This document shows, piece by piece, positions 25,896 through 35,552 of a stretch of DNA of 64,000 nt. The stretch's first letter is position 1, and each line of letters starts with the position of its first letter. Made by a program: the position numbers and the translations under genes. The notes under the pieces are model-generated. The model was not told the origin of the DNA. It saw only the letters and a program-made list of their open reading frames with translations, and made no database searches. The DNA comes from Aerolutibacter ruishenii. GTDB lineage: Bacteria > Pseudomonadota > Gammaproteobacteria > Xanthomonadales > Xanthomonadaceae. Location: NCBI RefSeq assembly GCF_007830115.1, contig NZ_VLKP01000015.1, positions 1 to 64,000 of the forward strand, read 5' to 3'.

Positions 25896-26853
25896 GGGGC
25901 ATCAGCGCGAGTGCGCGCAGGCAGGCGTGGCGGTGGTGTGGTCCGTGGTCGGGGCCCAGCGTCGGCTGGCCGGGCAGGGCCAGCCGGTAGCGGCGGCCGG
26001 TACGTTCGGCTTCGTCGACCCAGCGCGCCAGGCGGGCGATGCGCGCCTCGTGTGGCAGCGCGCGCAACGACGACCAGTCAAGGGTGGTCTCGGCGCCCTG
26101 CGGCTGCTCGTACTCGCGCACGATCAGCTGGTCGCGGCGCGCCGAAGGTTTCCAGGCGATGGCCCGGCGAGCGTCGCCGGGGCGATAGGGCCGCAGATGG
26201 TGGACGTCCTCGCCAGCGGGATGCAGGCGATTGTCGGCCCGGTCGCCCGCGCCTTCGGGCAATGGTGGGCCGGCCGGCTCGGGCGCTGGATACACCAGCA
26301 GCGGCGCATCGGGCCAGACGTAGGCCCAGGCGCGCGCCAGCCCCAATGGTCGGATCGTCGAGATCGTCAGGCGCGGGATGTCCAGCCAACCGCGCTGCCG
26401 GGTGGGCAGCGACAGGTCCGCTTCGCCATGCCCCTGGTCCAGGTGGAGCACCGTGCGGTCCGCAGGGGTCCGCACGAAGGCCACCTGGAGCCCGCGCCGC
26501 ACGCGGTCCGGCGGGGCGGTGGCGTGCAGACGCAGCACCAGGGGCCGGCCGGCCGCAACCGGCTCGCCGTCCACGGCCACGATCTCCAGGCCGGTCAATT
26601 GCAGGTGCGCGGCGACCAGGCTGGCCAGCCCCGTGCCCGCCAGCAGCAGGGCCAGCAGCAACGCCGGGTTGTTGTTGTAGTTCAACGCACCCAGCAGCAT
26701 CGCCGACAACAGCACGCCGTAGAACAGGCCGAAGCGCGTGGGCAACACGTAGACGCGACGGCGGTCCAGTCGGGCCGGCATCGCCTCGGGGTGGCGCGGG
26801 CGCGCCAGCGCCGCGGCCCGGTCGCGCCAGGCGGCTTGCCAGGTATCCGTCAT
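25888..26853 (-). CDS. DUF58-domain membrane protein
   Basis: The 321-residue protein has two membrane segments near residues 40-80 and the DUF58 signature HLRPYRPGDARRAIAWKPSARRDQLIVREYE (about 222-252). These proteins occur almost always with a MoxR ATPase and a transglutaminase, as here, and are thought to act with the ATPase in assembly of envelope or metalloprotein complexes. Start is 5 bases after the moxR stop. Confidence 0.92.
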   Translation of the reverse strand: MTDTWQAAWRDRAAALARPRHPEAMPARLDRRRVYVLPTRFGLFYGVLLSAMLLGALNYNNNPALLLALLLAGTGLASLVAAHLQLTGLEIVAVDGEPVAAGRPLVLRLHATAPPDRVRRGLQVAFVRTPADRTVLHLDQGHGEADLSLPTRQRGWLDIPRLTISTIRPLGLARAWAYVWPDAPLLVYPAPEPAGPPLPEGAGDRADNRLHPAGEDVHHLRPYRPGDARRAIAWKPSARRDQLIVREYEQPQGAETTLDWSSLRALPHEARIARLARWVDEAERTGRRYRLALPGQPTLGPDHGPHHRHACLRALALMPHG

Positions 26854-26858
26854 TGCAC

Positions 26859-27812
<954 letters not shown>

Positions 27813-27857
27813 GGTGGTTCTCCCGTATTCAGCCGGAGTGTAAGAGGTCTTGTGCCC

Positions 27858-29699
27858 ATGATGGATGTGCGCCGGTCACGCCTGGCGTTCCTTGTGCTGT
27901 TCGTGGCGGTGCTGCTGGCCAAATGCGTGGTCGCGGCGCGGTTGCCGCTGTTCGTGGACGAGGCGTTCTACTGGCAGGAGGGCCAACATCTGGCGGCCGC
28001 CTATTCGGACCTGCCGGGCCTGACCGCATGGCTCACCCGATTGGGCGTGTCAGTGGGCGGCGATACGTTGCTGGGCGTGCGTTGGCCATTTCTGTTGATG
28101 GGCGCGTTGGTGCCCTGGCTGATGGTGGCGCTGGCGCGGCGCGAGTTCGGCGCGGCCGTTGGCTGGCAGGCCGGCAGCCTGGCGTTGCTGTTGCCGCTGT
28201 CGGGCACCCTGGGCGTGCTGGGGTTGCCGGACGTGGCGCTGGCGTTGGCGACGCTGCTCTGCCTGGACGCGGGGGCGCGCCTGTTGCGGCGCGCGGATGC
28301 CGGAGCGGCCTGCGAACTTGCCGTTGGCCTCGCCCTCGGTGCGTTGAGCCATTACCGGTTCGTCGCGGTGATCGGCGTGGGCTTCGTGGCGCTGTTGCTG
28401 CTGCCGGAAGGGCGGCGTGCGCTGCGCAATGCCCGGGTCTGGGCGGGCATCGCCATCGGCGCGCTGGCGTGGATGCCCCTGCTGGCGTGGAACCTGTCCA
28501 ACGCCGATGCCGGCCTGCGCTTCCAGCTGGTGGAACGGCATCCGTGGGCGTTCCATCTGGACGGTTTGTGGTTCATCGGCATCCAGGCGCTGCTCGCCAC
28601 CCCGTTGTTGCTGGTGGCGATGCTGGCGGCGGCGCGGCAGGGCATCGCGGGGGCGTGGCCTTCGGCGGCATCGCGCTACCTGGCGTGGAGCGGTGGGCTG
28701 TTGTTGCTGGGATTCTTCCTGCTGGGTTTTGTCGCCGACAACGAGCGCGTCAGTTTCCACTGGCCGTTGCCCGGGTACCTGGCGTTGTTGCCGCTGGTGC
28801 CGTGGGTGCTTGCCGCCTGGCCGACGTGGGCACGGCGTGCCACCTGGGCATTGCTGGGCCTGGGGATGGTGGCCGTGCTTGGCTACTACGTGGCGGTTTC
28901 CGCACCGCACCTGCGTGAGCGCGCCGCGGTGGGCAAGGCGTACCCCGAGAACTTCGCTGGCTGGGATGTGCTGGCCGATGCGGTCAGGGGCGAGCAGGCC
29001 ACGCTTCCAGCAGGCGCGCACCTGCTTGCCGACAACTTCAAGATCGGTGCGGAGCTGGGATTCGCGCTGGGTAACCCGCGTATCCCGGTGCTGGACCATC
29101 CTTTGAACCACCACCATGGCCGCGCACCGCAATTGCGGCTGTGGGGCCTGCATCGCGACGCAGTGTCTGGCATCGGCGACGGCCCCGTGCTGCTGGTGGT
29201 GGGTGCCACCGACGTGCCCTACAAGGCCCTGCTGGCGCGATACCACGCCTTGTGCGCGATGGTCGGGCCGTTGCCGGCACCGCGGGTGGTCAACATCGAC
29301 CATGGCCGCCGCCGGTTCATGCTGTTCCGGCTGCACGGACGACGGGTGGGGCCCTGCACGACGCCGGCGATGGCGTGGCTGGATGCGCCGGTCGCGGGGG
29401 CCGCCGTGGACCGCACGCTGGAGGTCCGCGGCTGGGCATTCAAGGACGGCGTGGGCCTGTCGCGCGTGGAACTGCTGCTCGATGGCCAACCCGTGGGCGA
29501 CGTGCCTTATGGGCAGCGCAATACCGGGATCGCGGCCTACTGGCAGATATCGACCGATCCATCGCACCCGCACGTGGGATTGGGTGGGCGCATGCACCTG
29601 GGGGCGGTGGCGCCGGGCACGCACTGGCTGGGACTCCGGTTGCACGGCCGCGACGGCAGCGTGGAGGACTGGGCGGAGCAGCCGGTTCGCGTGCGTTGA
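27858..29699 (+). CDS. family-39 membrane glycosyltransferase with extra C-terminal domain
   Basis: The protein of about 613 residues has the ArnT/GT39 N-terminal motif LFVDEAFYWQEGQHL (about 31-45) and about ten membrane segments up to residue 340. Such enzymes use polyprenyl-phosphate sugars to modify lipid A, proteins or glycans. From about 370 to the end is soluble; residues from about 505 look like an all-beta domain (LDAPVAGAAVDRTLEVRGWAFKD). Three in-frame starts exist: GTG 27852, ATG 27858 and ATG 27861; AGAGG (27843-27847) is nearest to the GTG. The target is unknown. Confidence 0.82.
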   Translation: MMDVRRSRLAFLVLFVAVLLAKCVVAARLPLFVDEAFYWQEGQHLAAAYSDLPGLTAWLTRLGVSVGGDTLLGVRWPFLLMGALVPWLMVALARREFGAAVGWQAGSLALLLPLSGTLGVLGLPDVALALATLLCLDAGARLLRRADAGAACELAVGLALGALSHYRFVAVIGVGFVALLLLPEGRRALRNARVWAGIAIGALAWMPLLAWNLSNADAGLRFQLVERHPWAFHLDGLWFIGIQALLATPLLLVAMLAAARQGIAGAWPSAASRYLAWSGGLLLLGFFLLGFVADNERVSFHWPLPGYLALLPLVPWVLAAWPTWARRATWALLGLGMVAVLGYYVAVSAPHLRERAAVGKAYPENFAGWDVLADAVRGEQATLPAGAHLLADNFKIGAELGFALGNPRIPVLDHPLNHHHGRAPQLRLWGLHRDAVSGIGDGPVLLVVGATDVPYKALLARYHALCAMVGPLPAPRVVNIDHGRRRFMLFRLHGRRVGPCTTPAMAWLDAPVAGAAVDRTLEVRGWAFKDGVGLSRVELLLDGQPVGDVPYGQRNTGIAAYWQISTDPSHPHVGLGGRMHLGAVAPGTHWLGLRLHGRDGSVEDWAEQPVRVR

Positions 29700-29799
29700 T
29701 CGGCGCGCGCTGATCTGAAGCCCTGGCCTGGCACGTGGCGCGCCCGGGTCGTCTGCGCACGCCTGCCAGTCACGAGGCTGCGCCGTACCGGACGGCGGG

Positions 29800-30375
29800 T
29801 CAGGGGATCTGGTAGCCGGCCTCGCGCAACAGCCGGGCCGTCGTGATCATCGGCAGCCCGATCAGCGCCGTCGGGTCGCTCGACTCGATGGCGTCGAACA
29901 GGCCGATGCCCAGGCCTTCGGACTTGAAGCTGCCGGCGCAGTCGAAGGGCTGCTCCGCATCGAGGTAGCGCGCGATCTCGGCCTGCGACAGCGTTCGGAA
30001 CCGTACCACCGTCGTGTCCAGCACGACGTGGGCGGCACCGTCCGGGCCCAACACGCACAGGCCGGTGCGGAACAGCACTTCGTGCCCGGACATGCTTGCA
30101 AGCTGGGCGATCGCGGCGTCACGGGAGCCGGGCTTGCCCAGCGGCTCGCCGGCCAGTTCCGCCACCTGGTCCGAGCCGATCACGCAGGCACCGGGGTGCC
30201 GCGTGGCCACGGCCCGTGCCTTGGCCTCCGCCAGGCGCAGCGCCAGGTGGTCGGGGGACTCGCCGGGCAACGGCGTCTCGTCGGTTTCCGGGCGCGCTGT
30301 GTCAAAGGGCAGGCGCAGGCGCGCCAGCAGGTCACGCCGGTAGACCGACGTGGAGGCGAGGATCAGCGGGGTCAT
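29800..30375 (-). CDS. yceF: Maf-type nucleotide pyrophosphatase (YceF subgroup)
   Basis: The 191-residue Maf-fold protein begins MTPLILASTSVYRRDLLARL and has the catalytic IGSDQVAEL and the YceF-type SFKSEGLGIGLFDAIESSDPTALIGLP. YceF enzymes hydrolyse 7-methyl-GTP and protect RNA pools from modified nucleotides. Its ATG overlaps the preceding gene's stop. The divergent position beside yceD-rpmF is conserved in gammaproteobacteria. Confidence 0.94.
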   Translation of the reverse strand: MTPLILASTSVYRRDLLARLRLPFDTARPETDETPLPGESPDHLALRLAEAKARAVATRHPGACVIGSDQVAELAGEPLGKPGSRDAAIAQLASMSGHEVLFRTGLCVLGPDGAAHVVLDTTVVRFRTLSQAEIARYLDAEQPFDCAGSFKSEGLGIGLFDAIESSDPTALIGLPMITTARLLREAGYQIP

Positions 30376-30740
30376 GGGTCGGGAGTAGTTGTCCGGGCCT
30401 GGTCGATGCGGGACAGTTGCTGGTCGATGCGTTCGCGCGCGGCGTCGATGGACGTGCGGACCCCGGCCAGCTGTTCCAGCGACGCCTCCTGCCCGTGGTC
30501 ACGCAGCCACATGCGCTGGCGAAGCATCTCGCGCATGGCCTCGCGCACCGGGTCCTGGCCCTCGTCACCGGTTACCGCCTCGATCTCGGCGCGGGCGGTG
30601 CGCAACCGGGCCTCCAGCGTGTCGGCGGCGTCCAGCAGGTCGCGCATGGCCCGTTGGCGCGGTGTGACCCCGCGACGCAGGTAGGCCAGCAGGCCCAGGG
30701 CCAGGGCGGCCAGGACGATCAGCAGGAGGGCAGTGGTCAC
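30372..30740 (-). CDS. small single-span membrane protein, unknown function
   Basis: The 122-residue product, counted from GTG 30740, starts with one strongly hydrophobic segment (TALLLIVLAALALGLLAYL) followed by a charged helical region with coiled-coil tendency. A longer version from TTG 30812 is possible but would overlap the yceD promoter; neither start has a good ribosome binding site. The stop overlaps yceF by four bases (ATGA), so co-expression is likely. No family is recognised. Confidence 0.55.
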   Translation of the reverse strand: MTTALLLIVLAALALGLLAYLRRGVTPRQRAMRDLLDAADTLEARLRTARAEIEAVTGDEGQDPVREAMREMLRQRMWLRDHGQEASLEQLAGVRTSIDAARERIDQQLSRIDQARTTTPDP

Positions 30741-30824
30741 GGCGCGGGTGCTGGAGGAGGGACCCGCAGTCTGAACCGGCCGCCCCCATCGGGGCAAATC
30801 ACCGCCCCGCAACGGTTTTCCGGT

Positions 30825-30853
30825 TTGACAGGGGGGCGTTCACCTCCTAACAT
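30825..30853 (+). promoter_or_regulatory. sigma70 promoter of yceD-rpmF, probably leaderless
   Basis: A perfect TTGACA (30825-30830), 17 bases, then TAACAT (30848-30853). The expected start near 30860 is only about 4 bases before the yceD ATG (30864), and no ribosome binding site lies between, so the mRNA is predicted to be leaderless or nearly so. Confidence 0.75.
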
Positions 30854-30863
30854 TCTGCAGCTT

Positions 30864-31391
30864 ATGTCCGCAGACGCACCCCGATCGCCGGTTTCCGAGA
30901 CTCTGGACGCTTGGCGCATGGTGGCGGCGCGGCGCGGTGTTCAAGGCCGCCTGCCGCTGTCGTCGCTGGACCGGTTGCGTGACAGTCTGGTCGATACCGA
31001 AGGCGAGGTGAGTTACTCGCTGGAGTTCGACACGGACGAACTGCAGGTGCCATACGTGGAAATGCGCATCGATGCCGGTCTGCCGCTGGAATGCCAGCGC
31101 AGCCTGCAGCGTTTCGTGTTTCCGGTGAACATCGTGCAGCGGCTCGGCCTGATCCGTGATGAAGCGGACGAAGCCGCGCTGCCGCCCGGGTATGAACCGC
31201 TGCTGGTCCCGTCCGACGGGCTGCTGCGGGCTGCCGAGCTGGTCGAGGATGAGCTCATCCTGGCCGTCCCGGTCGTGCCGACGATGCCCGGCACGGAGGC
31301 GATGGAGCGTGACTGGCCGGCCGGAGAGGTCGAGCAGGAACGCGCGAACCCCTTCGCTGCATTGGCGGCATTGAAGAACAAATCGAACTGA
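30864..31391 (+). CDS. yceD: YceD/DUF177 family protein
   Basis: The 175-residue acidic protein belongs to the YceD (DUF177) family, with the [13 protein letters not shown] and [15 protein letters not shown] motifs and the C-terminal [10 protein letters not shown]. In plants and bacteria these proteins are linked to 23S rRNA accumulation; the mechanism is unsettled. It is followed 19 bases later by rpmF, the standard pair. No ribosome binding site precedes the ATG. Confidence 0.93.
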   Translation: MSADAPRSPVSETLDAWRMVAARRGVQGRLPLSSLDRLRDSLVDTEGEVSYSLEFDTDELQVPYVEMRIDAGLPLECQRSLQRFVFPVNIVQRLGLIRDEADEAALPPGYEPLLVPSDGLLRAAELVEDELILAVPVVPTMPGTEAMERDWPAGEVEQERANPFAALAALKNKSN

Positions 31392-31410
31392 GTTTCCTTG
31401 GAGCAAGACC

Positions 31411-31605
31411 ATGGCTGTCCAGAAGTCCCGCGTTACCCCGTCCAAGCGTGGCATGCGCCGTGCGCACGATGCGCTGTCCAGCAAGCAGCTGGCCACCGAC
31501 CCGACCACCGGCGAGACCCACATCCGCCACCACGTGACCGCTGACGGTTACTACCGTGGCAAGAAGGTCATCGAGGTCAAGTCGAAGGTCGTCGACGTCG
31601 AGTAA
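31411..31605 (+). CDS. rpmF: 50S ribosomal protein L32
   Basis: The 64-residue basic protein begins [20 protein letters not shown], the classic L32 start. There is no cysteine zinc motif, so it is the zinc-independent form. It is co-transcribed with yceD and followed by a terminator. In many proteobacteria plsX follows; here fabH comes next after a 215-bp gap. Confidence 0.97.
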   Translation: MAVQKSRVTPSKRGMRRAHDALSSKQLATDPTTGETHIRHHVTADGYYRGKKVIEVKSKVVDVE

Positions 31606-31706
31606 TCGCACCGCGGCGCACCGCGCCGCGTGCATTGCTGTGGGGCGTCGGCACCTGTCAACGTCCCCGGAGTCACCGGTTCCTGACCGGTGCTCCTGCG
31701 CAGGAA

Positions 31707-31733
31707 TGCGGCCTTCGGGCCGCAGTCTTTTTC
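31707..31733 (+). terminator. intrinsic terminator after rpmF
   Basis: TGCGGCC (31707-31713), loop TTCG, GGCCGCA (31718-31724), then GTCTTTTTCC. A stable UUCG-capped stem with a U tract, about 100 bases after the rpmF stop. Confidence 0.8.
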
Positions 31734-31820
31734 CGGGTCGGCGTTGAGGCTTGGCGTGCGGGCCCGTCCGCGGCGCGTCGGTGAGGCCGGCGAGCCGCCC
31801 CGTCGAGGTGTCCCCCTGGC

Positions 31821-32801
31821 ATGATCAAGCAAGTGTTCTCGCGTATCGCCGGCACCGGCAGCTACCTGCCGGAGAAGGTGCTCACCAACGACGACCTGTC
31901 CAAGATCGTCGACACCAGTGACGAATGGATCGCCGCGCGTACCGGCATCCGCGAGCGCCACATCGCCGCCGAGGGCGAGACCACCAGCGACCTGGCCTAC
32001 CACGCCGCCGTGCGCGCGCTGGAAGCGGCCGGTGTCGATGCCAGGGACCTCGACCTGATCGTCCTGGGCACCACCACCCCCGATGTCATCTTCCCGTCCA
32101 CCGCATGCCTGGTGCAGGCGCGGCTGGGTGCCTCCGGCTGTCCTGCATTCGACGTCAACGCCGCGTGCTCGGGTTTCGTCTACGCGCTGACGGTGGCCGA
32201 CAAGTTCATCCGCTCCGGCGCCGCCAGGACCGCGCTGGTGATCGGTGCCGAAACCCTGACGCGCATGCTCGACTGGAGCGACCGCGGCACCTGCGTGCTG
32301 TTCGGCGACGGCGCAGGGGCGGTGGTGCTGAAGGCCGACGAAGAGACCGGCATCCTCAGCACCCACATGCACGCCGATGGCACCAAGGCCGACCTGCTGC
32401 ACAACCCGGTCGGCGTGTCCAAGGGCTTCAAGCCCGACGAGCACAACGCGGGCGTGCGCGTGATGATGGCCGGCAACGACGTGTTCAAGCACGCGGTCAA
32501 GGCGCTGGATTCGGTGGTCGAGGAGACGCTGCAGGCCAATGGCCTGGATCGGCACCAGCTGGACTGGCTGATCCCGCACCAGGCCAACCTGCGCATCATC
32601 GAAGCCACCGCCAAGCGCCTGGATATGCCGATGGAACGTGTGATCGTCACCGTGGACAAGCACGGCAACACCTCCTCTGGCTCGGTGCCGCTGGCACTGG
32701 ATCACGCGGTGCGTTCGGGCAAGGTCGAGCGTGGCCAGTTGCTGTTGCTGGAAGCCTTTGGCGGCGGCTTTACCTGGGGCTCGGCGCTGATCCGCTATTG
32801 A
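31821..32801 (+). CDS. fabH: 3-oxoacyl-ACP synthase III
   Basis: FabH starts fatty-acid synthesis by condensing acetyl-CoA (or branched acyl-CoA) with malonyl-ACP. The 326-residue thiolase-fold enzyme has the triad Cys116 (DVNAACSGF), His253 (IPHQAN) and Asn283 (KHGNTSSGS). It is preceded by the rpmF terminator and followed by a hairpin at 32843, so it may be expressed separately from fabD-fabG. Confidence 0.96.
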   Translation: MIKQVFSRIAGTGSYLPEKVLTNDDLSKIVDTSDEWIAARTGIRERHIAAEGETTSDLAYHAAVRALEAAGVDARDLDLIVLGTTTPDVIFPSTACLVQARLGASGCPAFDVNAACSGFVYALTVADKFIRSGAARTALVIGAETLTRMLDWSDRGTCVLFGDGAGAVVLKADEETGILSTHMHADGTKADLLHNPVGVSKGFKPDEHNAGVRVMMAGNDVFKHAVKALDSVVEETLQANGLDRHQLDWLIPHQANLRIIEATAKRLDMPMERVIVTVDKHGNTSSGSVPLALDHAVRSGKVERGQLLLLEAFGGGFTWGSALIRY

Positions 32802-32842
32802 TGCCGTAGTCCGGCCCCTTGGCGGAGTTCGGTGTCCACCAG

Positions 32843-32872
32843 ACGCCCCGGCTTGCCGGGGCGTTCGTGTTC
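32843..32872 (+). terminator. probable terminator after fabH
   Basis: ACGCCCCGG (32843-32851), loop CTTG, CCGGGGCGT (32856-32864), then TCGTGTT. The U tract is weak. Apart from this hairpin and an inverted repeat at 33041, the 330-bp fabH-fabD spacer holds no gene that can be supported. Confidence 0.55.
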
Positions 32873-33040
32873 ATGGGGACTGTTGCCATGGCGTGTCGGT
32901 CCGCCCTGCGAAACCGGGAGAGCAGGCACCGCGCGTCAATCCGGGCCGGCTATCGCGGGCGCTGCGGCAGTACAGCCCGCGCGTGACGAGGTCCAGTGGC
33001 CAACTGCGCCCAATTTCGGTCAACGGTTTCAAACACCGGA

Positions 33041-33058
33041 CTGTACGGCCGGGTACAG
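33041..33058. promoter_or_regulatory. CTGTAC-N6-GTACAG inverted repeat upstream of fabD
   Basis: Perfect 6-bp arms CTGTAC (33041-33046) and GTACAG (33053-33058) separated by GGCCGG. A candidate -10 box TATCAT (33080-33085) would put the -35 region over the right arm. It could be a repressor operator, but no regulator can be named. Confidence 0.4.
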
Positions 33059-33131
33059 ACACGTTAGAGCTTTCACTCGTATCATTGCGCGTTCGTTTGT
33101 ACCTCTCCGTTTCAAACCTCAAGGCTGTCGC

Positions 33132-34088
33132 GTGACCGCATCGCTTCCGACCCAATCGCAGTTGGCATTCGTCTTTCCCGGCCAGGGCTCCCAGTCGCTG
33201 GGTATGCTCGGTGAGCTGGCCGCGATGGACCCGGTGGTGCAGGCCGCGTTCGCCGAGGCCAGCGCAGGTGCCGGCGTGGACTTGTGGGCGCTGAGCCAGA
33301 ACGGCCCGGAAGAGCAGCTCAACCAGACCGAATTCACCCAGCCGGCGCTGCTGGCCGCCGGTGTGGCCGCGTGGCGCTTGTGGCAGGCCCGTGGCGGCGT
33401 ACAACCGGCGCTCCTGGCCGGCCACAGCCTGGGCGAATATTCCGCGCTGGTCGCCGCGGGCGTGCTGTCGCTGCATGACGCCGCCCGGCTCGTGCGCCTG
33501 CGTGGCCAGCTGATGCAGGCCGCCGCCCCGGCCGGCACTGGTGCGATGGCCGCCGTGCTCGGCGCCGAAGACGCGCTGGTGCTGGAGGTCTGCCAAGCCG
33601 TGTCCAGTGACGAAGTCGTGGTCCCGGCCAACTTCAACTCGCCCGGCCAGGTCGTGATCGGTGGCCATGCGGCCGCGGTCGACAAGGCGCTGGCGCTGCT
33701 GGCCGAGCGCGGCGTGCGCAAGGCGGTGAAGCTGGCGGTCAGCGTGCCGTCGCACACCCCGCTGATGCGCGAAGCCGCCAACCGCCTCGGCGAGGCCATG
33801 ACTGAACTCACGTGGCGCACGCCTGCGCTGCCGGTGATCCAGAACGTGGATGCCGAAGTGCACGAAGGCACCGAAGCGATCCGTGATGCGCTGGTCCGCC
33901 AGTTGTACCTGCCGGTGCAGTGGACCGGTTGCGTGCAGGCGCTGGCCGCGCGCGGCATCACCCGCATCGCCGAGTGCGGCCCGGGCAAGGTGCTGGCAGG
34001 CCTGGTCAAGCGCATCGACAAGTCGCTGGACGCGCGTGCCATTGGCACGCCGTCCGATTTCGAGTCCGCGCTGGCGGACTGGCAGTAA
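33132..34088 (+). CDS. fabD: malonyl-CoA:ACP transacylase
   Basis: FabD transfers malonyl from CoA to acyl carrier protein. The 318-residue protein has FVFPGQGSQSLGM (13-25), the nucleophile Ser99 in GHSLGEYS, and His208 in VPSHTPLM. The GTG at 33132 was chosen because AAGG (33120-33124) precedes it and the family N-terminus follows; upstream in-frame sequence lies in the regulatory region. fabG follows 82 bases later. Confidence 0.96.
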   Translation: MTASLPTQSQLAFVFPGQGSQSLGMLGELAAMDPVVQAAFAEASAGAGVDLWALSQNGPEEQLNQTEFTQPALLAAGVAAWRLWQARGGVQPALLAGHSLGEYSALVAAGVLSLHDAARLVRLRGQLMQAAAPAGTGAMAAVLGAEDALVLEVCQAVSSDEVVVPANFNSPGQVVIGGHAAAVDKALALLAERGVRKAVKLAVSVPSHTPLMREAANRLGEAMTELTWRTPALPVIQNVDAEVHEGTEAIRDALVRQLYLPVQWTGCVQALAARGITRIAECGPGKVLAGLVKRIDKSLDARAIGTPSDFESALADWQ

Positions 34089-34170
34089 GGCATCACCGTC
34101 CGCGGCGGGCAGGACGCGCCACCGCGCGCCGCCTGGCCGGCGGTCCCCACCCCACAACGAGGTAACACAC

Positions 34171-34917
34171 ATGGCCAACGGTCCTCTTACCGGCGAAGTC
34201 GCCCTCGTCACTGGCGCCACGCGCGGCATCGGTGCCGCCATCGCCGACGAACTGGCCGCGCAGGGCGCCACCGTCATCGGCACCGCCACCAGCGAATCGG
34301 GTGCCGCGGCGATCGGCGCGCGCATGGCGGCCAGCGGCGGCCACGGCCGCGTGCTCAACGTCACCGAGCCGGGCGCCATCGAGGCGCTGGTCGACGCGAT
34401 CACCAAGGAATTCGGCGGGATCTCGATCCTGGTCAACAACGCCGGCATCACCCGCGACAACCTGCTGATGCGCATGAAGGACGAGGATTGGCAGGCCATC
34501 CTCGACACCAACCTCACCAGCGTCTACCGCAGCAGCAAGGCGGTGATGCGCACGATGATGAAGGCGCGCAAGGGCCGCATCATCAACATCGCCTCGGTGG
34601 TGGGCGTGACCGGCAATGCCGGCCAGGCCAATTACGCGGCGGCGAAGGCCGGCATCATCGCCTTCAGCAAATCGCTGGCCAAGGAGATCGGCTCGCGTGG
34701 CGTGACCGTCAATGTGGTTGCGCCGGGTTTCATCGACACCGACATGACCCGTGACCTGCCCGAGGACGCGAAGAACGCAATGCTCGGCCAGATCGCATTG
34801 GGTCGTCTGGGCGAGCCGGCCGACATCGCGCACGCGGTGGCGTTCCTGGCGGGCCCGTCGGCGGCGTACATCACCGGCGAGACCCTGCACGTCAATGGCG
34901 GCATGTACATGCCGTGA
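34171..34917 (+). CDS. fabG: 3-oxoacyl-ACP reductase
   Basis: FabG reduces 3-ketoacyl-ACP with NADPH in each elongation cycle. The 248-residue short-chain dehydrogenase has the cofactor motif TGATRGIG (14-21), NNAG (89-92) and the catalytic Ser142, Tyr155 and Lys159. GAGG (34159-34162) precedes the ATG. The stop codon is embedded in an 18-bp palindrome. Confidence 0.97.
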   Translation: MANGPLTGEVALVTGATRGIGAAIADELAAQGATVIGTATSESGAAAIGARMAASGGHGRVLNVTEPGAIEALVDAITKEFGGISILVNNAGITRDNLLMRMKDEDWQAILDTNLTSVYRSSKAVMRTMMKARKGRIINIASVVGVTGNAGQANYAAAKAGIIAFSKSLAKEIGSRGVTVNVVAPGFIDTDMTRDLPEDAKNAMLGQIALGRLGEPADIAHAVAFLAGPSAAYITGETLHVNGGMYMP

Positions 34918-34933
34918 CCATCGTACGATGGTC
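34916..34933. promoter_or_regulatory. 18-bp perfect palindrome between fabG and acpP
   Basis: GACCATCGTACGATGGTC is its own reverse complement with no spacer. It overlaps the fabG stop (34915-34917) and ends 8 bases before the acpP -35 box. The lack of a loop argues for an operator rather than an RNA hairpin. The regulator is unknown. Confidence 0.5.
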
Positions 34934-34941
34934 GTAAAGAT

Positions 34942-34969
34942 TTGATACAAAAGGCTTTTGCACCATACT
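34942..34969 (+). promoter_or_regulatory. sigma70 promoter of acpP
   Basis: TTGATA (34942-34947), 16 bases, then CATACT (34964-34969). The predicted start near 34976 leaves a leader of about 60 bases. A separate strong promoter fits the very high demand for acyl carrier protein. Confidence 0.65.
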
Positions 34970-35035
34970 GGCGAAGGCCCGCGATTCCACTAAACTATCC
35001 GTCTGATATCCCGATCCCGGGAGGAGTGAGCAGAA

Positions 35036-35275
35036 ATGAGCAGCATCGAAGAGCGCGTCAAGAAGATCGTCATTGAACAGCTGGGCGTTAAGGAAGAGGA
35101 AGTCACCAACAACGCTTCGTTCGTTGACGACCTCGGCGCCGACTCGCTCGACACCGTCGAGCTGGTGATGGCCCTGGAAGAAGAGTTCGAGTGCGAGATC
35201 CCGGACGAAGAGGCCGAGAAGATCACCTCGGTGCAGCAGGCGATCGACTACGTCAAGGCGCACGTCAAGGCGTAA
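35036..35275 (+). CDS. acpP: acyl carrier protein
   Basis: The 79-residue acidic protein carries fatty-acid intermediates on a 4'-phosphopantetheine attached at Ser37 in the GADSLDT motif. Length and sequence are near-identical to other gammaproteobacterial ACPs. GGGAGGAG, an unusually strong ribosome binding site, lies about 10 bases before the ATG. It has its own promoter and probable terminator, so it can be expressed above its neighbours. Confidence 0.98.
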   Translation: MSSIEERVKKIVIEQLGVKEEEVTNNASFVDDLGADSLDTVELVMALEEEFECEIPDEEAEKITSVQQAIDYVKAHVKA

Positions 35276-35356
35276 TCCGCTTGTGGGCGCTTGCGCCCGG
35301 GCAAGGCCACGCGTCGACTCCGGGTCGTGTGCGTTGCCTTGCCGACATCCAGACCG

Positions 35357-35383
35357 GGGCCGCTTGCTGCGGCCCTGTGTCTT
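35357..35383 (+). terminator. probable terminator after acpP
   Basis: GGGCCGC (35357-35363), loop TTGCT, GCGGCCC (35369-35375), then TGTGTCTTT. Moderately convincing. Confidence 0.55.
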
Positions 35384-35552
35384 TGGGCGGTAACACCGCC
35401 GCGTGACCCCGATGGGTGTCACGGCAACAGGTAATCGGAGCAGTCCGGACATTCCACCGGGCTGCCCCCTCATTCCCGCCGGCTCCGTGCCGGCAACATG
35501 GGCGGCGGCGCACGTTGCGCGCCGCGGCCCGCAGGCTGACAACGGAGTTTCC

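Noticed and set aside
30741-30812. Upstream TTG start for the small membrane protein at 30372
   Set aside because: It would add 24 residues without a signal or motif and run close to the divergent yceD promoter. Neither start has a good ribosome binding site, so this is only a preference.
33041-33058. LexA box upstream of fabD
   Set aside because: The arms resemble CTGT-ACAG, but the spacing is two bases longer than the gammaproteobacterial SOS box and it does not match the Xanthomonas LexA sites I recall.
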